Assembly: GCA_039105265.1 (NCBI GenBank)
Contig: JAPFFF010000001.1
Coordinates: 3,348,001 to 3,412,000, forward strand
DNA from: Tritrichomonas musculus
Taxonomy: Eukaryota; Parabasalia; Tritrichomonadida; Tritrichomonadidae
DNA: 64,000 bases
Direction: 5' to 3'
In this document: one piece after another, positions 1-10,295 of the stretch
How the letters are laid out: each line of letters begins with the position of its first letter
Position numbering within the stretch: the first letter of the stretch is position 1
The notes under the pieces: generated by a model
The model's database searches: none
What the model was told of the DNA's origin: nothing
The model's input: the letters and a program-made list of their open reading frames with translations, nothing else
Position numbers and translations under genes: made by a program

Positions 1-9
1 AATCAAATA

Positions 10-222
10 CATATTTATATTTCATAAACTTTTATATAAAAAAATTATATAGTCTCTCAATTATAAAACAATTTTTATTCAGAAAAATAAAAATAGAAAT
101 ATCTCAAAAATAGGAGTATAAAATTCTTATCCATTAAAGTATATTCTTAGTTACAAAATAAAAATAAAGAAAATATGATCAAAATTAAAATATTTCGTCA
201 ATTTCTCTACATGAATACCTCT
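10..222. repeat. Outer inverted repeat, left copy
   Basis: This stretch is the reverse complement of about 16830-17045, with roughly 14 differences in about 213 positions by eye. Shared blocks include TATTCAGAAAAATAAAAATA and ATTTCTCTACATGAATACCT. The left limit lies within ten bases of the window edge, so it may extend further out. It has no coding potential. The two copies could be the ends of one old large element or two independent copies of a dispersed repeat. A host-like gene lies between them, so I favour dispersed copies. Confidence 0.75.
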
Positions 223-3156
223 TAAAGTTGTTATTCGAGTACCAATTTATAATATTTTTTCAGATTTTTTGATTTTTATCATTAAATAATAGTTAAGAAG
301 TATTCATGAAGTATAATAGCTTACTCAATAGAAATATTTGTTTATCAAATATCAACAATTTTAAAAATACATTCTTGGTATGTTAATATTCATTAATTAG
401 ATTTTATTTCTATTTCTACAGCGAAGAATTCAAATTTAATTAAATAAAAATTGAATTTTCTAATTTGAATCAATAAGATTAACATTTTTTCATTATTTAA
501 CGACATTTTATCAATTTCTTAATATTTAATCTAATTTTATATATATGTGTTTATTTAATCTATCATTTTCCTCATTGTTTATATGGGAAATGTTTTTGAT
601 TATTTCAAACAAAGCTTCAGAAATTTAAAAAAGAGCACTCTCGACCCCTGATAGATAATTTTCAAAAATAAAATATAATTTATATATAAAATGATTTATA
701 GATTATTTTTAATTAAATATTTTTATTTTTTATTCATATGAAAAAAATTTCTATCGTTGGACTTAAACCTTCGAAAGGTAACCTCAAAAAATTAACCCGA
801 CCACATTTTTTTTTTTCGGGTCACTACCCAAAAAAAAAGTGAAGAGTTCGTGTTTGACCCTTCTGTTTCTCTTTTGTTTTTAGTATTAATTCTTTTAAAA
901 TTATGTATTATATGCTATTTAATATTAAATGGTATATTTTTAAAACGTAAATTTTGCTTTCCTAATTTATTTTTTTTATATAATGACTTGTGATATAAAA
1001 ATTGCAGGTATAGTTTAAATTTTACGCAAGTAAAGGCAAAAGCAATAATTAGAAATTATTTTCAATATTTTTTCTTTCAAAAGCAAAAACATGAAGCTTA
1101 GGGCTGTAAAATCTGATATATTTTTGATTAGAACAAAACTAATATATCCTCATTTTTATTCGATATCATATTTCATATTGAAAAAGTGCTTTAAACTTTA
1201 ATGAAAAAGAAGCAAAAAAATTAGTAATAATTTAGGTGCGGAAAAAGTATCATTTCAAAAAAAAATTATCAAAAAACTATCCTAAAAAAGTGACAGCGTA
1301 CAAAAAGTATTTTGGTGCATTATGCATAGTTAAAGCTAATATTGAAAAGGCAAGGAAAATCCTATTTGAAAATGATGATTCATGAACTTATAAACAGTTA
1401 ATACTTTTTGATTAAAAAATTAATAATTAATATCAAATTTATATTGTTAAGCATTTTGAAATAGCTAAATCACTATCTGTTAACAAAAAAAGACACAAAT
1501 ATTATATGATAATCAAAAAACTTTATTCAAAAAACAAAATTCAAAGTTTTTTTAATAATAAAACTAATATATTATATAAATTGCTACATAGCTCTTAAAG
1601 ATAATTATTATAATGATGTAAAATTAAACAAATAAAAGAATATAAAAAAGTTATCAAAAAGTTATAACGTATTAATTGGTTAATTATTAAAAAATAATTT
1701 AGTTAACCAAAAATTATTCTTTTATCAAAAGGGGGATTTTTGCCTCAATTTTTTTTGTTAAAAAAAATGAAGATATACAAATAAATATAAAATATTTTAA
1801 AATACATTTATATAATATAAAATATATAATGGAACCTAAAATATATATAGAATAAAATATATATTAATAATCTTTTATTTCAAGATTTTTTATACAATTA
1901 AATGTTTTTTGACACATAGAAATACATTTAGTAATCCATAATTAATATATTTATAAAAATAAGTATATTAATTTCAATGAGAATAAATAAAGAATACTCA
2001 TCGTAGGAATAAAAAGATAATTCAATATATAATATTTCTGAGTAAGTTTATTCAAAAAAAAATTTGAACCATTTCCAAATAACTTTTTGATATAAAATCT
2101 TTATGTTTTGAAAGCCAATAATTTTTATTTCAAAACTTTTTCAATTATTACTTTTTTATTTTCCAAAAAATTGAATATTTCCGAAACAACTTTTTGTATA
2201 TATAATATGATTTGGAAATATTAATTTTTTTAAAGAATTAATTATCAATTTTGGCTGAAAATACAGAAAAATTAATATTCCAGTTCAATGATTTCGTTTC
2301 ACTCGAAAAATAACCTATTTTTATATAAACTTTAGTATTGAATTGTTATTTAAAATATGCATAATTCTTTTTCAAAATCCACTTATTTCCGCATTTAAAA
2401 GATTCAATATCATCTTATACAACTCAATGGACAATAAATTTGCAAATTAAAAATCAAAAATGGGAAAAATTAATTATAATTTATTTTGAAATATTAAATT
2501 TTAATGTAAACGAATAATAAATAATTGTTTTAAACGCATATTTAATTGAATTACTTATTCTTTTTTTAACAAATGTTTTTTGTTTATCAAAATAATGATC
2601 ATTTAATAAACAAAAAATACGTTATCTACTTATTAAATAACGTTTTTTTCTTAAAATGCAGATACTATATATTTAATGCATATCTTATTTTAAGTTTAAT
2701 ATTTTATCAAAATAATTATTATATATAAATTGAGTATATATATAAGTATTATTATATGATATTTTTATAATTACTCTATTTAATAAAAAGATATAAACAT
2801 ATTATTCGAATTCATTTGAGAATAAAAAATAAAAATTGAATAAAAAAATAGGATTTGTATCAAAAAGTTTAAATTTTTGAATGAAAAACATCTTTTTTAT
2901 CATATCTTTTTTTTGCTACGATAAATTTTTTTTATTACTAATTAACATTTTATTAGAATTGAAAATTAAAATTATTTATCATATTTAAAAATCACAAATC
3001 CAAATTTGATAAAAAGCTCAAATCGGTTCCCCTTTTTTTATCAAATCAATTAAAATAATAGAAATATGCATTAAATATGTCATATTACAATCATAAAGTT
3101 TAATCAAAATTCGATAATTAAGGAATTCTTAATTGATTTGAAATAAAAAATATTTT
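223..3156. other. AT-rich non-coding stretch
   Basis: No gene is supported here. There are short islands of higher GC around 640-660 and 780-860 with GACCCGA/TCGGGTC motifs that recur near 4613-4685. Around 1260-1400 a short reading frame has protein-like codons but is interrupted, and could be a decayed coding remnant. The rest is homopolymeric A/T sequence. Confidence 0.6.
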
Positions 3157-3164
3157 CATTAATA

Positions 3165-3960
3165 TAGACTTGTTAAAGTCCATGGACCTGTGGACTTACA
3201 AAATTCATTCAAATTTTTTTAGCATTTTTTATTTATTCACAAAATAAAAATTATTTATAATTTCTCTGAAATGTACTGGTCCATCTGCCAGGACTTCCAA
3301 AATTCATTCATTTTTTTTTTAGCATTTTTTTTTATTCACAAAATAAAAATTATTTATAATTTCTCAGAAATAATCTGGTCCATCTGTCAGGACTTCCAAA
3401 ATTCTTTCAATTTTTTTTAGCATTTTTTTTTATTCACAAAATAAATGATCGAATTATTATTTCTCAGAAAGAATCTGGTCCATCTGTCAGGACTTCCAAA
3501 ATTCTTTCAATTTTTTTAGCATTTTTTTTTTATTCACAAAATAAATGATCGAATTATTATTTCTCAGAAATAATCTGGTCCATCTGTCAGGACTTCCAAA
3601 ATTCTTTCAATTTTTTTAGCATTTTTTATTTTTTCACAAAATAAAAGAATTATAAAATTTCTTTGAAATATTTTGGTCCATCTGCCAGGATTTCCAAAAT
3701 TCTTTCAATTGTTTATGACATTTTTTTTCATGATTAAAAACATTCAAATATAATTTACTCATATTAGTTACTACTTTTCTATTTAAATAAACAAAAAAAA
3801 TTAAATAAACAAATAAACTATAAAATATATGCATAAAATGAGTTCTTTTTTGAGATATAAAATAAAAATAAATTGACAAGGTTTGTTAGGTCCACGCCAA
3901 GTCCCGAGTCCACAAAAAGTCCATGAAAAGTGCATTTGTCCCGGACTTTTAACAAGTCTA
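3165..3960. mobile_element. Non-autonomous DNA transposon (MITE), 8-bp TSD, hAT-like
   Basis: The ends are inverted repeats: TAGACTTGTTAAAGTCC at the left, and GGACTTTTAACAAGTCTA at the right, which is the reverse complement with one extra base. They are flanked by the direct repeat CATTAATA at 3157-3164 and 3961-3968. Eight-base target duplications and a YAG-type terminus are features of hAT elements. No transposase is encoded. The middle is filled by a minisatellite of about 99 bp. The TSD is AT-rich, so chance similarity is possible but unlikely alongside the 17-base terminal match. Confidence 0.7.
3192..3730. repeat. Minisatellite of about 99-100 bp, about 5 copies, inside the MITE
   Basis: The core GGTCCATCTGYCAGGACTTC recurs at about 3278, 3377, 3477, 3577 and 3675, a period of 98-100 bases. 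Copies are separated by a T-run, TTAGCATTTTTT, and an ATTCACAAAATAAA block. Inner copies are most alike; the last is most diverged. Confidence 0.9.
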
Positions 3961-4050
3961 CATTAATATATATCTATTACATTTTTTAAATAATAAATAA
4001 AAATAAAATATAAAAATGTATTTAGCATTGCTATTGTATTAAATAATTTT

Positions 4051-4182
4051 CTGTTGGCGGAGGGCGAATGTGAACTATGCACCGCACCCCGATCGTGTAA
4101 ACTAAATCAGAATATGTTTATCACACTGGTTCTGAAGGACCAGTCCGCTATATAATTTTTTATATAGCGTGTCAATCAACAT
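4051..4182 (+). ncRNA. Candidate structured RNA, unidentified family
   Basis: This is a GC-rich island in AT-rich surroundings with consecutive helices on the + strand. There is a closing stem TGTTG/CAACA. GTGTAAAC pairs with GTTT-ATC-ACAC. ACTGGTTC-TGAA-GGACCAGT is an 8-bp stem with a tetraloop. CGCTATATAA-TTT-TTATATAGCG has a 10-bp stem. A GCGG/CCGC pairing is possible near the 5' end. It does not match the landmarks I know for tRNA, 5S, U1, U2, U4, U6, RNase P or SRP RNA. It could instead be a hairpin-rich repeat. The strand is a guess because hairpins work on both strands. Confidence 0.35.
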
Positions 4183-4612
4183 CATTAAATTATAAAATAC
4201 TGGAATAACTAAATTGAACGAGCATAATAATATCATAATAATATTCAGATTTATAAATAATGCATAAAACAATTACTTATAAATTAATCAATACTTTTTT
4301 TCATTTTTATAAGTTAATTAAGCATTAAATCAAGTGAAAATGAAAGACTATGAATAAATTATTTTTGCAAAAATAAAATAATGTATAAGAAGAATGATTT
4401 ATGATATAAGTAAATATTTTGCAAATAAAATTTACAGGAAAGTGATTTCAAAATCCAATTTTTCAAGAAATTGGTATAAGCATTTTTATAATTAAAAAAA
4501 AAAAGTAAAAATTTTCATTAAAAAAGATTAAATATTGCCTAATGTAATTATTTAATTATTTTTTATATAACACTTTATTCAATATGCAAAGATAAAAGTA
4601 TTTTAAAAATTT

Positions 4613-4685
4613 CGGGTCAAAAACCGCTTTGGGTAAGCGGTAATTTGCGACCCCTGGTCAAAATATACCTAAAATTTTTGACCCG
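4613..4685. repeat. Short inverted-repeat element with nested hairpin
   Basis: A perfect 11-base inverted repeat, CGGGTCAAAAA at 4613-4623 and TTTTTGACCCG at 4675-4685, encloses a second perfect hairpin, ACCGCTT-TGGGT-AAGCGGT. No flanking duplication was found. Related GACCCGA/TCGGGTC motifs occur near 795-825. Confidence 0.6.
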
Positions 4686-5326
4686 ATGGCAAAAAGGTAA
4701 ATCGGGTACCCCTTACAAGGTCTAGTTGGACTCCCTATATTTCGACAATCATTTGGAGATCATGAGTTTTTATAAAAAAAAATTTCTTATGATAAACCAA
4801 CTTTCTTTTTATAATAATAACTCATAATGACCGAATATTCCCGTTTGCATAACAAAACCAATTGAAAATTCGAATGAACTACTCACTCAATAAAATATTA
4901 TAATATCTAAATATTTTGGACTGATAGATGATAATTTACAAAATATCCTTTTACTATAAAATATATATAAATTATCAATAATTTTTGACTCTGTGTACCC
5001 TTTATTTATGTAATAATGATATGAGATTTTCAATTTATGCCATTATATATATCTTTTATTTAATTAATTGGACTTTTAACATGATATTTAATTTATTTAA
5101 AAACTATTTTATATTATTTCCTAATATATTTTTCAATATAAAACTATTTTTTAATTTTCAAAAAACAACAAATAAACATATCAAAAAGTAGATTTATTGA
5201 AAAATTCAAAGATTTTGTTGATCGTTCTCCTCAAATAATTATCAATAATTGAATGAAATTCAGAGGATGCGATTTCTAAAATGTAAATCATTCAATATGT
5301 TATATAAAAATTTCATGTTATAGAAA
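4686..5326. other. Intergenic, AT-rich
   Basis: Nothing is supportable here apart from the 5' flank of the following gene. A short open frame around 4985-5191 is low-complexity and hydrophobic by AT bias, and I did not call it. Confidence 0.6.
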
Positions 5327-6022
5327 ATGATTTCATCAAGAGAATTAGTATTATCTAAAATTAAAGAGTTAAGAGCTGAGCGAGCACAGACTCGAATCCT
5401 CAGATCTAAACAAAAGCCGGAAGAAAGAAGTTCTAATTCTTTATCCTTACAATTCCTAAACTCATATCTTGAAACTCCAGATCCCCCGCGTCCCATTTAC
5501 ATCACCCCTATTACCCCAACTCTTTATACAGATCCACCTCCAACTCCAGAGGTGAAAAGAGATCCAAAAAATTTGCGAGCATTATCTATTCTCTATCCAA
5601 TAGGCCAAACTACTCAACCTTATGGCCAATGGTTTATAGTATCACCAGAATTTTATATAGACGCTGTGTGTGAATTCAAGCAAGAATGGAATGAAAATGT
5701 TCAACGAATAACTGCAGTTTTTATGCATTCTGCAAATCTATTAAATATGATTTCTAAAGTTCTCAGAAGAGACCTTCCTTTCAAAATATCTGTAGAAAAA
5801 GGGAAAATTTTAATTTCCAATTCAACGGCTTCTTATGATTTATTATGTATGTCTCACCAACGTGAATTTTTTATTGCTCTTAAATTATTGAATAGTGATG
5901 CCAATTTTTTTGGAAACAAGGGTCAAAATCTTCTTCTTCCAAACTTACAAGCTGCTTTGCAACTTAATCACCCACAAGATAATTCATCTATTTCTCAATC
6001 ACAATCAAAACCTATTGGATGA
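5327..6022 (+). CDS. UVRAG/Vps38-like (Atg14/UVRAG family) PI3-kinase complex subunit
   Basis: A 231-residue protein. The N-terminal 40 residues are charged and helical. A proline-rich linker follows (about 50-78), then a domain resembling the C-terminal part of UVRAG/Vps38/Atg14 proteins. It has ALSILYPI at 85-92, where UVRAG has an analogous YIYPI motif. The helix HSANLLNMISKVLRRDLPFKI (134-154) corresponds to the family's helix ending in VPLRYPI. EFFIALKLLNSDANF (180-194) and LLLPNLQAALQ (202-212) match the family's LLN and LPNL motifs. Family members hold the class III PI3-kinase Vps34-Beclin complex on endosomes or autophagosomes. The protein lacks a C2 domain and has only a short coiled coil, so it is much shorter than animal UVRAG. 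It is the only host-like gene in the repeat region. The assignment rests on motif reading. Confidence 0.6.
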   Translation: MISSRELVLSKIKELRAERAQTRILRSKQKPEERSSNSLSLQFLNSYLETPDPPRPIYITPITPTLYTDPPPTPEVKRDPKNLRALSILYPIGQTTQPYGQWFIVSPEFYIDAVCEFKQEWNENVQRITAVFMHSANLLNMISKVLRRDLPFKISVEKGKILISNSTASYDLLCMSHQREFFIALKLLNSDANFFGNKGQNLLLPNLQAALQLNHPQDNSSISQSQSKPIG

Positions 6023-6552
6023 TATAAAAATATTTTTTAAGATGGTTTATTCAATCTACAATTGAAAGTACCTGGCTTCATAATTTATCAAAAAAATTTT
6101 CCATTTGTTGTCACCTTGCTTGTCTACTCCTTATTGTTATTTTTCATTTCATGATCTTTATCTTCAATAATGAACAGATATATCGCTTTTATTTTCAAAT
6201 TTAATTTAACCAATTTTATGGTAATATAATAAAATCCTTGGTTTCTGCAATAACTTTTTACTTTTATTTTTGTTTTTTTTGATTTCTACAATCATATATA
6301 TCTTTTCTACTACAAAATAACAGAAAGTCAATTATAATGTGAGTAGAAAACATAATGTGATAATTTTTTTTTTTTTTTTGTTCTTTCATATCAACAAATT
6401 CATGTTTAGCAAACAGGAAGCATAACAACATTATATGAATATCTGCCCATATAAGTAAAATTTAATCATATTGATTAGGTAATAGTTATTATTCTAGACG
6501 AACAAAAGATGAATAATAGACTTTTTGAAAATTTATATGAAACAAGAATGGC
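6023..6552. other. Intergenic, T-rich 3' flank
   Basis: T-runs and AT-rich sequence follow the UVRAG-like gene. No RNA gene or conserved motif was seen. Confidence 0.6.
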
Positions 6553-6579
6553 CACTTTTTGAGCTTCGCTCAAAAAGTG
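6553..6579. repeat. Perfect 12-bp hairpin
   Basis: CACTTTTTGAGC at 6553-6564 and GCTCAAAAAGTG at 6568-6579 form a perfect 12-bp stem with a 3-base loop. The core ACTTTTTGAG recurs inverted at 8408-8417, beyond the 122-bp array, and inside the MULE ends. It could mark the edge of the element that carries the array. No target duplication was found. Confidence 0.7.
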
Positions 6580-6676
6580 TCCTATGTTAAATAATGTAAA
6601 AAAAAAAAAAAAATATTTTGAACAAATAAAAACTAAAAGAAAAATAATATAAATAAAAAAATATTTAAAACTTTTA

Positions 6677-8362
6677 GTTGCAGGTGGAAGTTTAATTCGC
6701 GTAATTAGTTCCAACTGCAACTAAGTTGCGATAGCTGCAGGTGGAAGTTTGAAATGGTACATTTAAGTAATTACTTCCACCTTTAGCTATCGCAGCTCAG
6801 CCGTAGGTGGAAACTTGGTTTCCTTATTTATTTACTTCCACCTGCAGCTGAGAAGCGATAGCCGCAGGTGGAAGGCTAAATTGGTAAATAGTGATTTTCC
6901 ACCTGTAACTGTCTCAGCTCAGCCGCAGGTGGAAGATTGGTTTCCTTATTTATTTACTTCCACCTGCAGCTGAGAAGCGATAGCCGCAGGTGGAAGGCTA
7001 AATTGGTAAATAGTGATTTTCCACCTGTAACTGTCTCAGCTCAGCCGCAGGTGGAAGATTGGTTTCCTTATTTATTTACTTCCACCTGCAGCTGAGAAGC
7101 GATAGCCGCAGGTGGAAGGCTAAATTGGTAAATAGTGATTTTCCACCTGCAGCTGTCGCAGCTCAGCCGTAGGTGGAAACTTGGTTTCCTTATTTATTTA
7201 CTTCCACCTGCAGCTGAGAAGCGATAGCCGCAGGTGGAAGGCTAAATTGGTAAATAGTGATTTTCCACCTGTAACTGTCTCAGCTCAGCCGCAGGTGGAA
7301 GATTGGTTTCCTTATTTATTTACTTCCACCTGCAGCTGAGAAGCGATAGCCGCAGGTGGAAGGCTAAATTGGTAAATAGTGATTTTCCACCTGCAGCTGT
7401 CGCAGCTCAGCCGCAGGTGGAAGATTGGTTTCCTTATTTATTTACTTCCACCTGCAGCTGAGAAGCGATAGCCGCAGGTGGAAGGCTAAATTGGTAAATA
7501 GTGATTTTCCACCTGCAGCTGTCGCAGCTCAGCCGCAGGTGGAAGATTGGTTTCCTTATTTATTTACTTCCACCTGCAGCTGAGAAGCGATAGCCGCAGG
7601 TGGAAGGCTAAATTGGTAAATAGTGATTTTCCACCTGCAGCTGTCGCAGCTCAGCCGTAGGTGGAAACTTGGTTTCCTTATTTATTTACTTCCACCTGCA
7701 GCTGAGAAGCGATAGCCGCAGGTGGAAGGCTAAATTGGTAAATAGTGATTTTCCACCTGTAACTGTCGCAGCTCAGCCGCAGGTGGAAGATTGGTTTCCT
7801 TATTTATTTACTTCCACCTGCAGCTGAGAAGCGATAGCCGCAGGTGGAAGGCTAAATTGGTAAATAGTGATTTTCCACCTGCAGCTGTCGCAGCTCAGCC
7901 GCAGGTGGAAGATTGGTTTCCTTATTTATTTACTTCCACCTGCAGCTGAGAAGCGATAGCCGCAGGTGGAAGGCTAAATTGGTAAATAGTGATTTTCCAC
8001 CTGCAGCTGTCGCAGCTCAGCCGTAGGTGGAAGATTGGTTTCCTTATTTATTTACTTCCACCTGCAGCTGAGAAGCGATAGCCGCAGGTGGAAGGCTAAA
8101 TTGGTAAATAGTGATTTTCCACCTGTAACTGTCTCAGCTCAGCCGCAGGTGGAAGATTGGTTTCCTTATTTATTTACTTCCACCTGCAGCTGAGAAGCGA
8201 TAGCCGCAGGTGGAAGGCTAAATTGGTAAATAGTGATTTTCCACCTGTAACTGTCTCAGCTCAGCCGCAGGTGGAAGATTGGTTTCCTTATTTATTTACT
8301 TCCACCTGCAGCTGAGAAGCGATAGCCGCAGGTGGAAGGCTAAATTGGTAAATAGAGAATAT
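6677..8362. repeat. 122-bp quasi-palindromic satellite array, about 13-14 copies
   Basis: The marker GAGAAGCGATAG recurs at exact 122-base steps from 6850 to 8314. Each unit is two 61-bp halves. Each half is a hairpin of GCAGGTGGAA with TTCCACCTGC (10-11 bp stem, AT-rich loop of about 20) plus an 18-base linker. The two linkers are approximate reverse complements of each other, sharing GCTGAG-nn-GCGA-n-AGC. The whole unit is therefore nearly dyad-symmetric. Copies differ mainly at TAACTGTCTC versus GCAGCTGTCGC. The leftmost half-units (6677-6790) are most diverged. No reading frame is preserved. Confidence 0.95.
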
Positions 8363-8571
8363 CAAATCAAAGATATGAAGTGATTTTTTTTCATCCACCT
8401 TTTCGCTCTCAAAAAGTTAAAAAATATTATATTTTAATCATTTTTGAATAAAAACTCTTTATATATTAGAGATAGGATTTTTTTAATGATAGATTTGATA
8501 TACTGATATTATTCTGATTTTTTTAAGCCTATGTTCAAAATGAACTCTTATTATATATAGGATAAAGTAAA
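8363..8571. other. Flank between satellite array and MULE
   Basis: Unique AT-rich sequence. CTCAAAAAGT at 8408-8417 is inverted relative to the hairpin at 6553. Confidence 0.5.
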
Positions 8572-8580
8572 GAGAATCTG
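8572..8580. repeat. 9-bp target-site duplication, left (MULE)
   Basis: GAGAATCTG lies directly outside the left end of the MULE and is repeated exactly at 16816-16824. Nine bases is the typical duplication length of Mutator-like elements. Confidence 0.9.
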
Positions 8581-8909
8581 GGCAGAAGAATCGGGGTCTA
8601 TTAAAATCGGCACGAAATATTTTACAACAAGAAACTTTTTGAAAGATCCGACCAGGTAAAAATTTTACCACTTTTTGAGAGAAAAAGTTCTATCGTTGAG
8701 ATGAACTTTTTGAGAGATTGAAATAAAACGGTTATAAAGGTGAATTATCTATTATATGAAAAAAGGCGCCCTTTTGTTTTGAAATTGGTATCGCATCAGA
8801 GCAAATGTATTATTGATTGATTCCGCTGCTGATTCCACCAGCAGATTGTTTGTGATCGACGCAAAATAAGGAACCATTTTTAATTATAAATTGCCAGATG
8901 CGATATTAA
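8581..8909 (+). repeat. MULE terminal inverted repeat, left outer segment (329 bp)
   Basis: The reverse complement of 16487-16815. It contains several CTCAAAAAG/CTTTTTGAG motifs and a GCTGCTGATTCCACCAGCAG region with short dyads, possible transposase binding sites. Near its inner end is TTGCCAGATGCGATATT, then the tandem array. Confidence 0.92.
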
Positions 8910-10124
8910 AATATCATTTACACGTAAACAGCAAGAAGGTAACCTCAATAAGGAAACTCAAAGCACGAACTAATAACAACACATTCCTCACTAAACGATC
9001 TCATAGTAATTGCTCAAAATCTCTGATTTTACACAAATGTTGTAAATATCATTTACACGTAAACAGCAAGAAGGTAACCTCAATAAGGAAACTCAAAGCA
9101 CGAACTAATAACAACACATTCCTCACTAAACGATCTCATAGTAATTGCTCAAAATCTCTGATTTTACACAAATGTTGTAAATATCATTTACACGTAAACA
9201 GCAAGAAGGTAACCTCAATAAGGAAACTCAAAGCACGAACTAATAACAACACATTCCTCACTAAACGATCTCATAGTAATTGCTCAAAATCTCTGATTTT
9301 ACACAAATGTTGTAAATATCATTTACACGTAAACAGCAAGAAGGTAACCTCAATAAGGAAACTCAAAGCACGAACTAATAACAGCACATTCCTCACTAAA
9401 CGATCTCATAGTAATTGCTCAAAATCTCTGATTTTACACAAATGTTGTAAATATCATTTACACGTAAACAGCAAGAAGGTAACCTCAATAAGGAAACTCA
9501 AAGCACGAACTAATAACAACACATTCCTCACTAAACGATCTCATAGTAATTGCTCAAAATCTCTGATTTTACACAAATGTTGTAAATATCATTTACACGT
9601 AAACAGCAAGAAGGTAACCTCAATAAGGAAACTCAAAGCATGAACTAATAACAACACATTCCCCACTAAACGATCTCATAGTAATTGCTCAAAATCTCTG
9701 ATTTTACACAAATGTTGTAAATATCATTTACACGTAAACAGCAAGAAGGTAACCTCAATAAGGAAACTCAAAGCACGAACTAATAACAACACATTCCTCA
9801 CTAAACGATCTCATAGTAATTGCTCAAAATCTCTGATTTTACACAAATGTTGTAAATATCATTTACACGTAAACAGCAAGAAGGTAACCTCAATAAGGAA
9901 ACTCAAAGCACGAACTAATAACAACACATTCCTCACTAAACGATCTCATAGTAATTGCTCAAAATCTCTGATTTTACACAAATGTTGTAAATATCATTTA
10001 CACGTAAACAGCAAGAAGGTAACCTCAATAAGGAAACTCAAAGCACGAACTAATAACAGCACATTCCTCACTAAACGATCTCATAGTAATTGCTCAAAAT
10101 CTCTGATTTTACACAAATGTTGTA
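8910..10124 (+). repeat. 135-bp tandem array, left arm, 9 copies
   Basis: Exactly nine 135-base units (1,215 bp); for example AACCTCAATAAGG recurs at 8941, 9076 and onward. Variation is minimal: an AAC/AGC change in a few copies, CTC to CCC in the sixth, and CGA to TGA in the sixth. Because 135 is divisible by three, one frame stays open for 45-codon periods (KYHLHVNSKKVTSIR... per unit), but it contains no ATG. I do not call it a gene. Confidence 0.97.
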
Positions 10125-10295
10125 AATTTTTTTTTTTTTCAATAATATTATTTAAATATTATTTTTAATAATTATATAGTTAACATTGTTCATATTTAAT
10201 CATTTCTAAATACACTTTTACAAAAAAATTAATAAACTATTTAAAAAGTTTCAATCAAAATTATCGTTTACTTTTCTTTTTTACAAACAATTATA

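Noticed and set aside
3634-3879. 81-codon minus-strand frame inside the MITE
   Set aside because: Its composition follows AT bias and it overlaps the minisatellite and element end. No family features.
6677-8362. CRISPR-like array of short repeats and spacers
   Set aside because: The alternating elements are the same two half-units repeated; the apparent spacers are not unique. It is a tandem satellite.
8891-9643. 250-codon open frame in the left MULE array
   Set aside because: It starts only at TTG, contains no ATG, and is just the 135-bp tandem repeat read in its one open frame. It ends at a stop created in the sixth copy.
8910-10124. CRISPR-like array
   Set aside because: Units are contiguous 135-bp tandem copies without variable spacers, in a eukaryotic MULE end.
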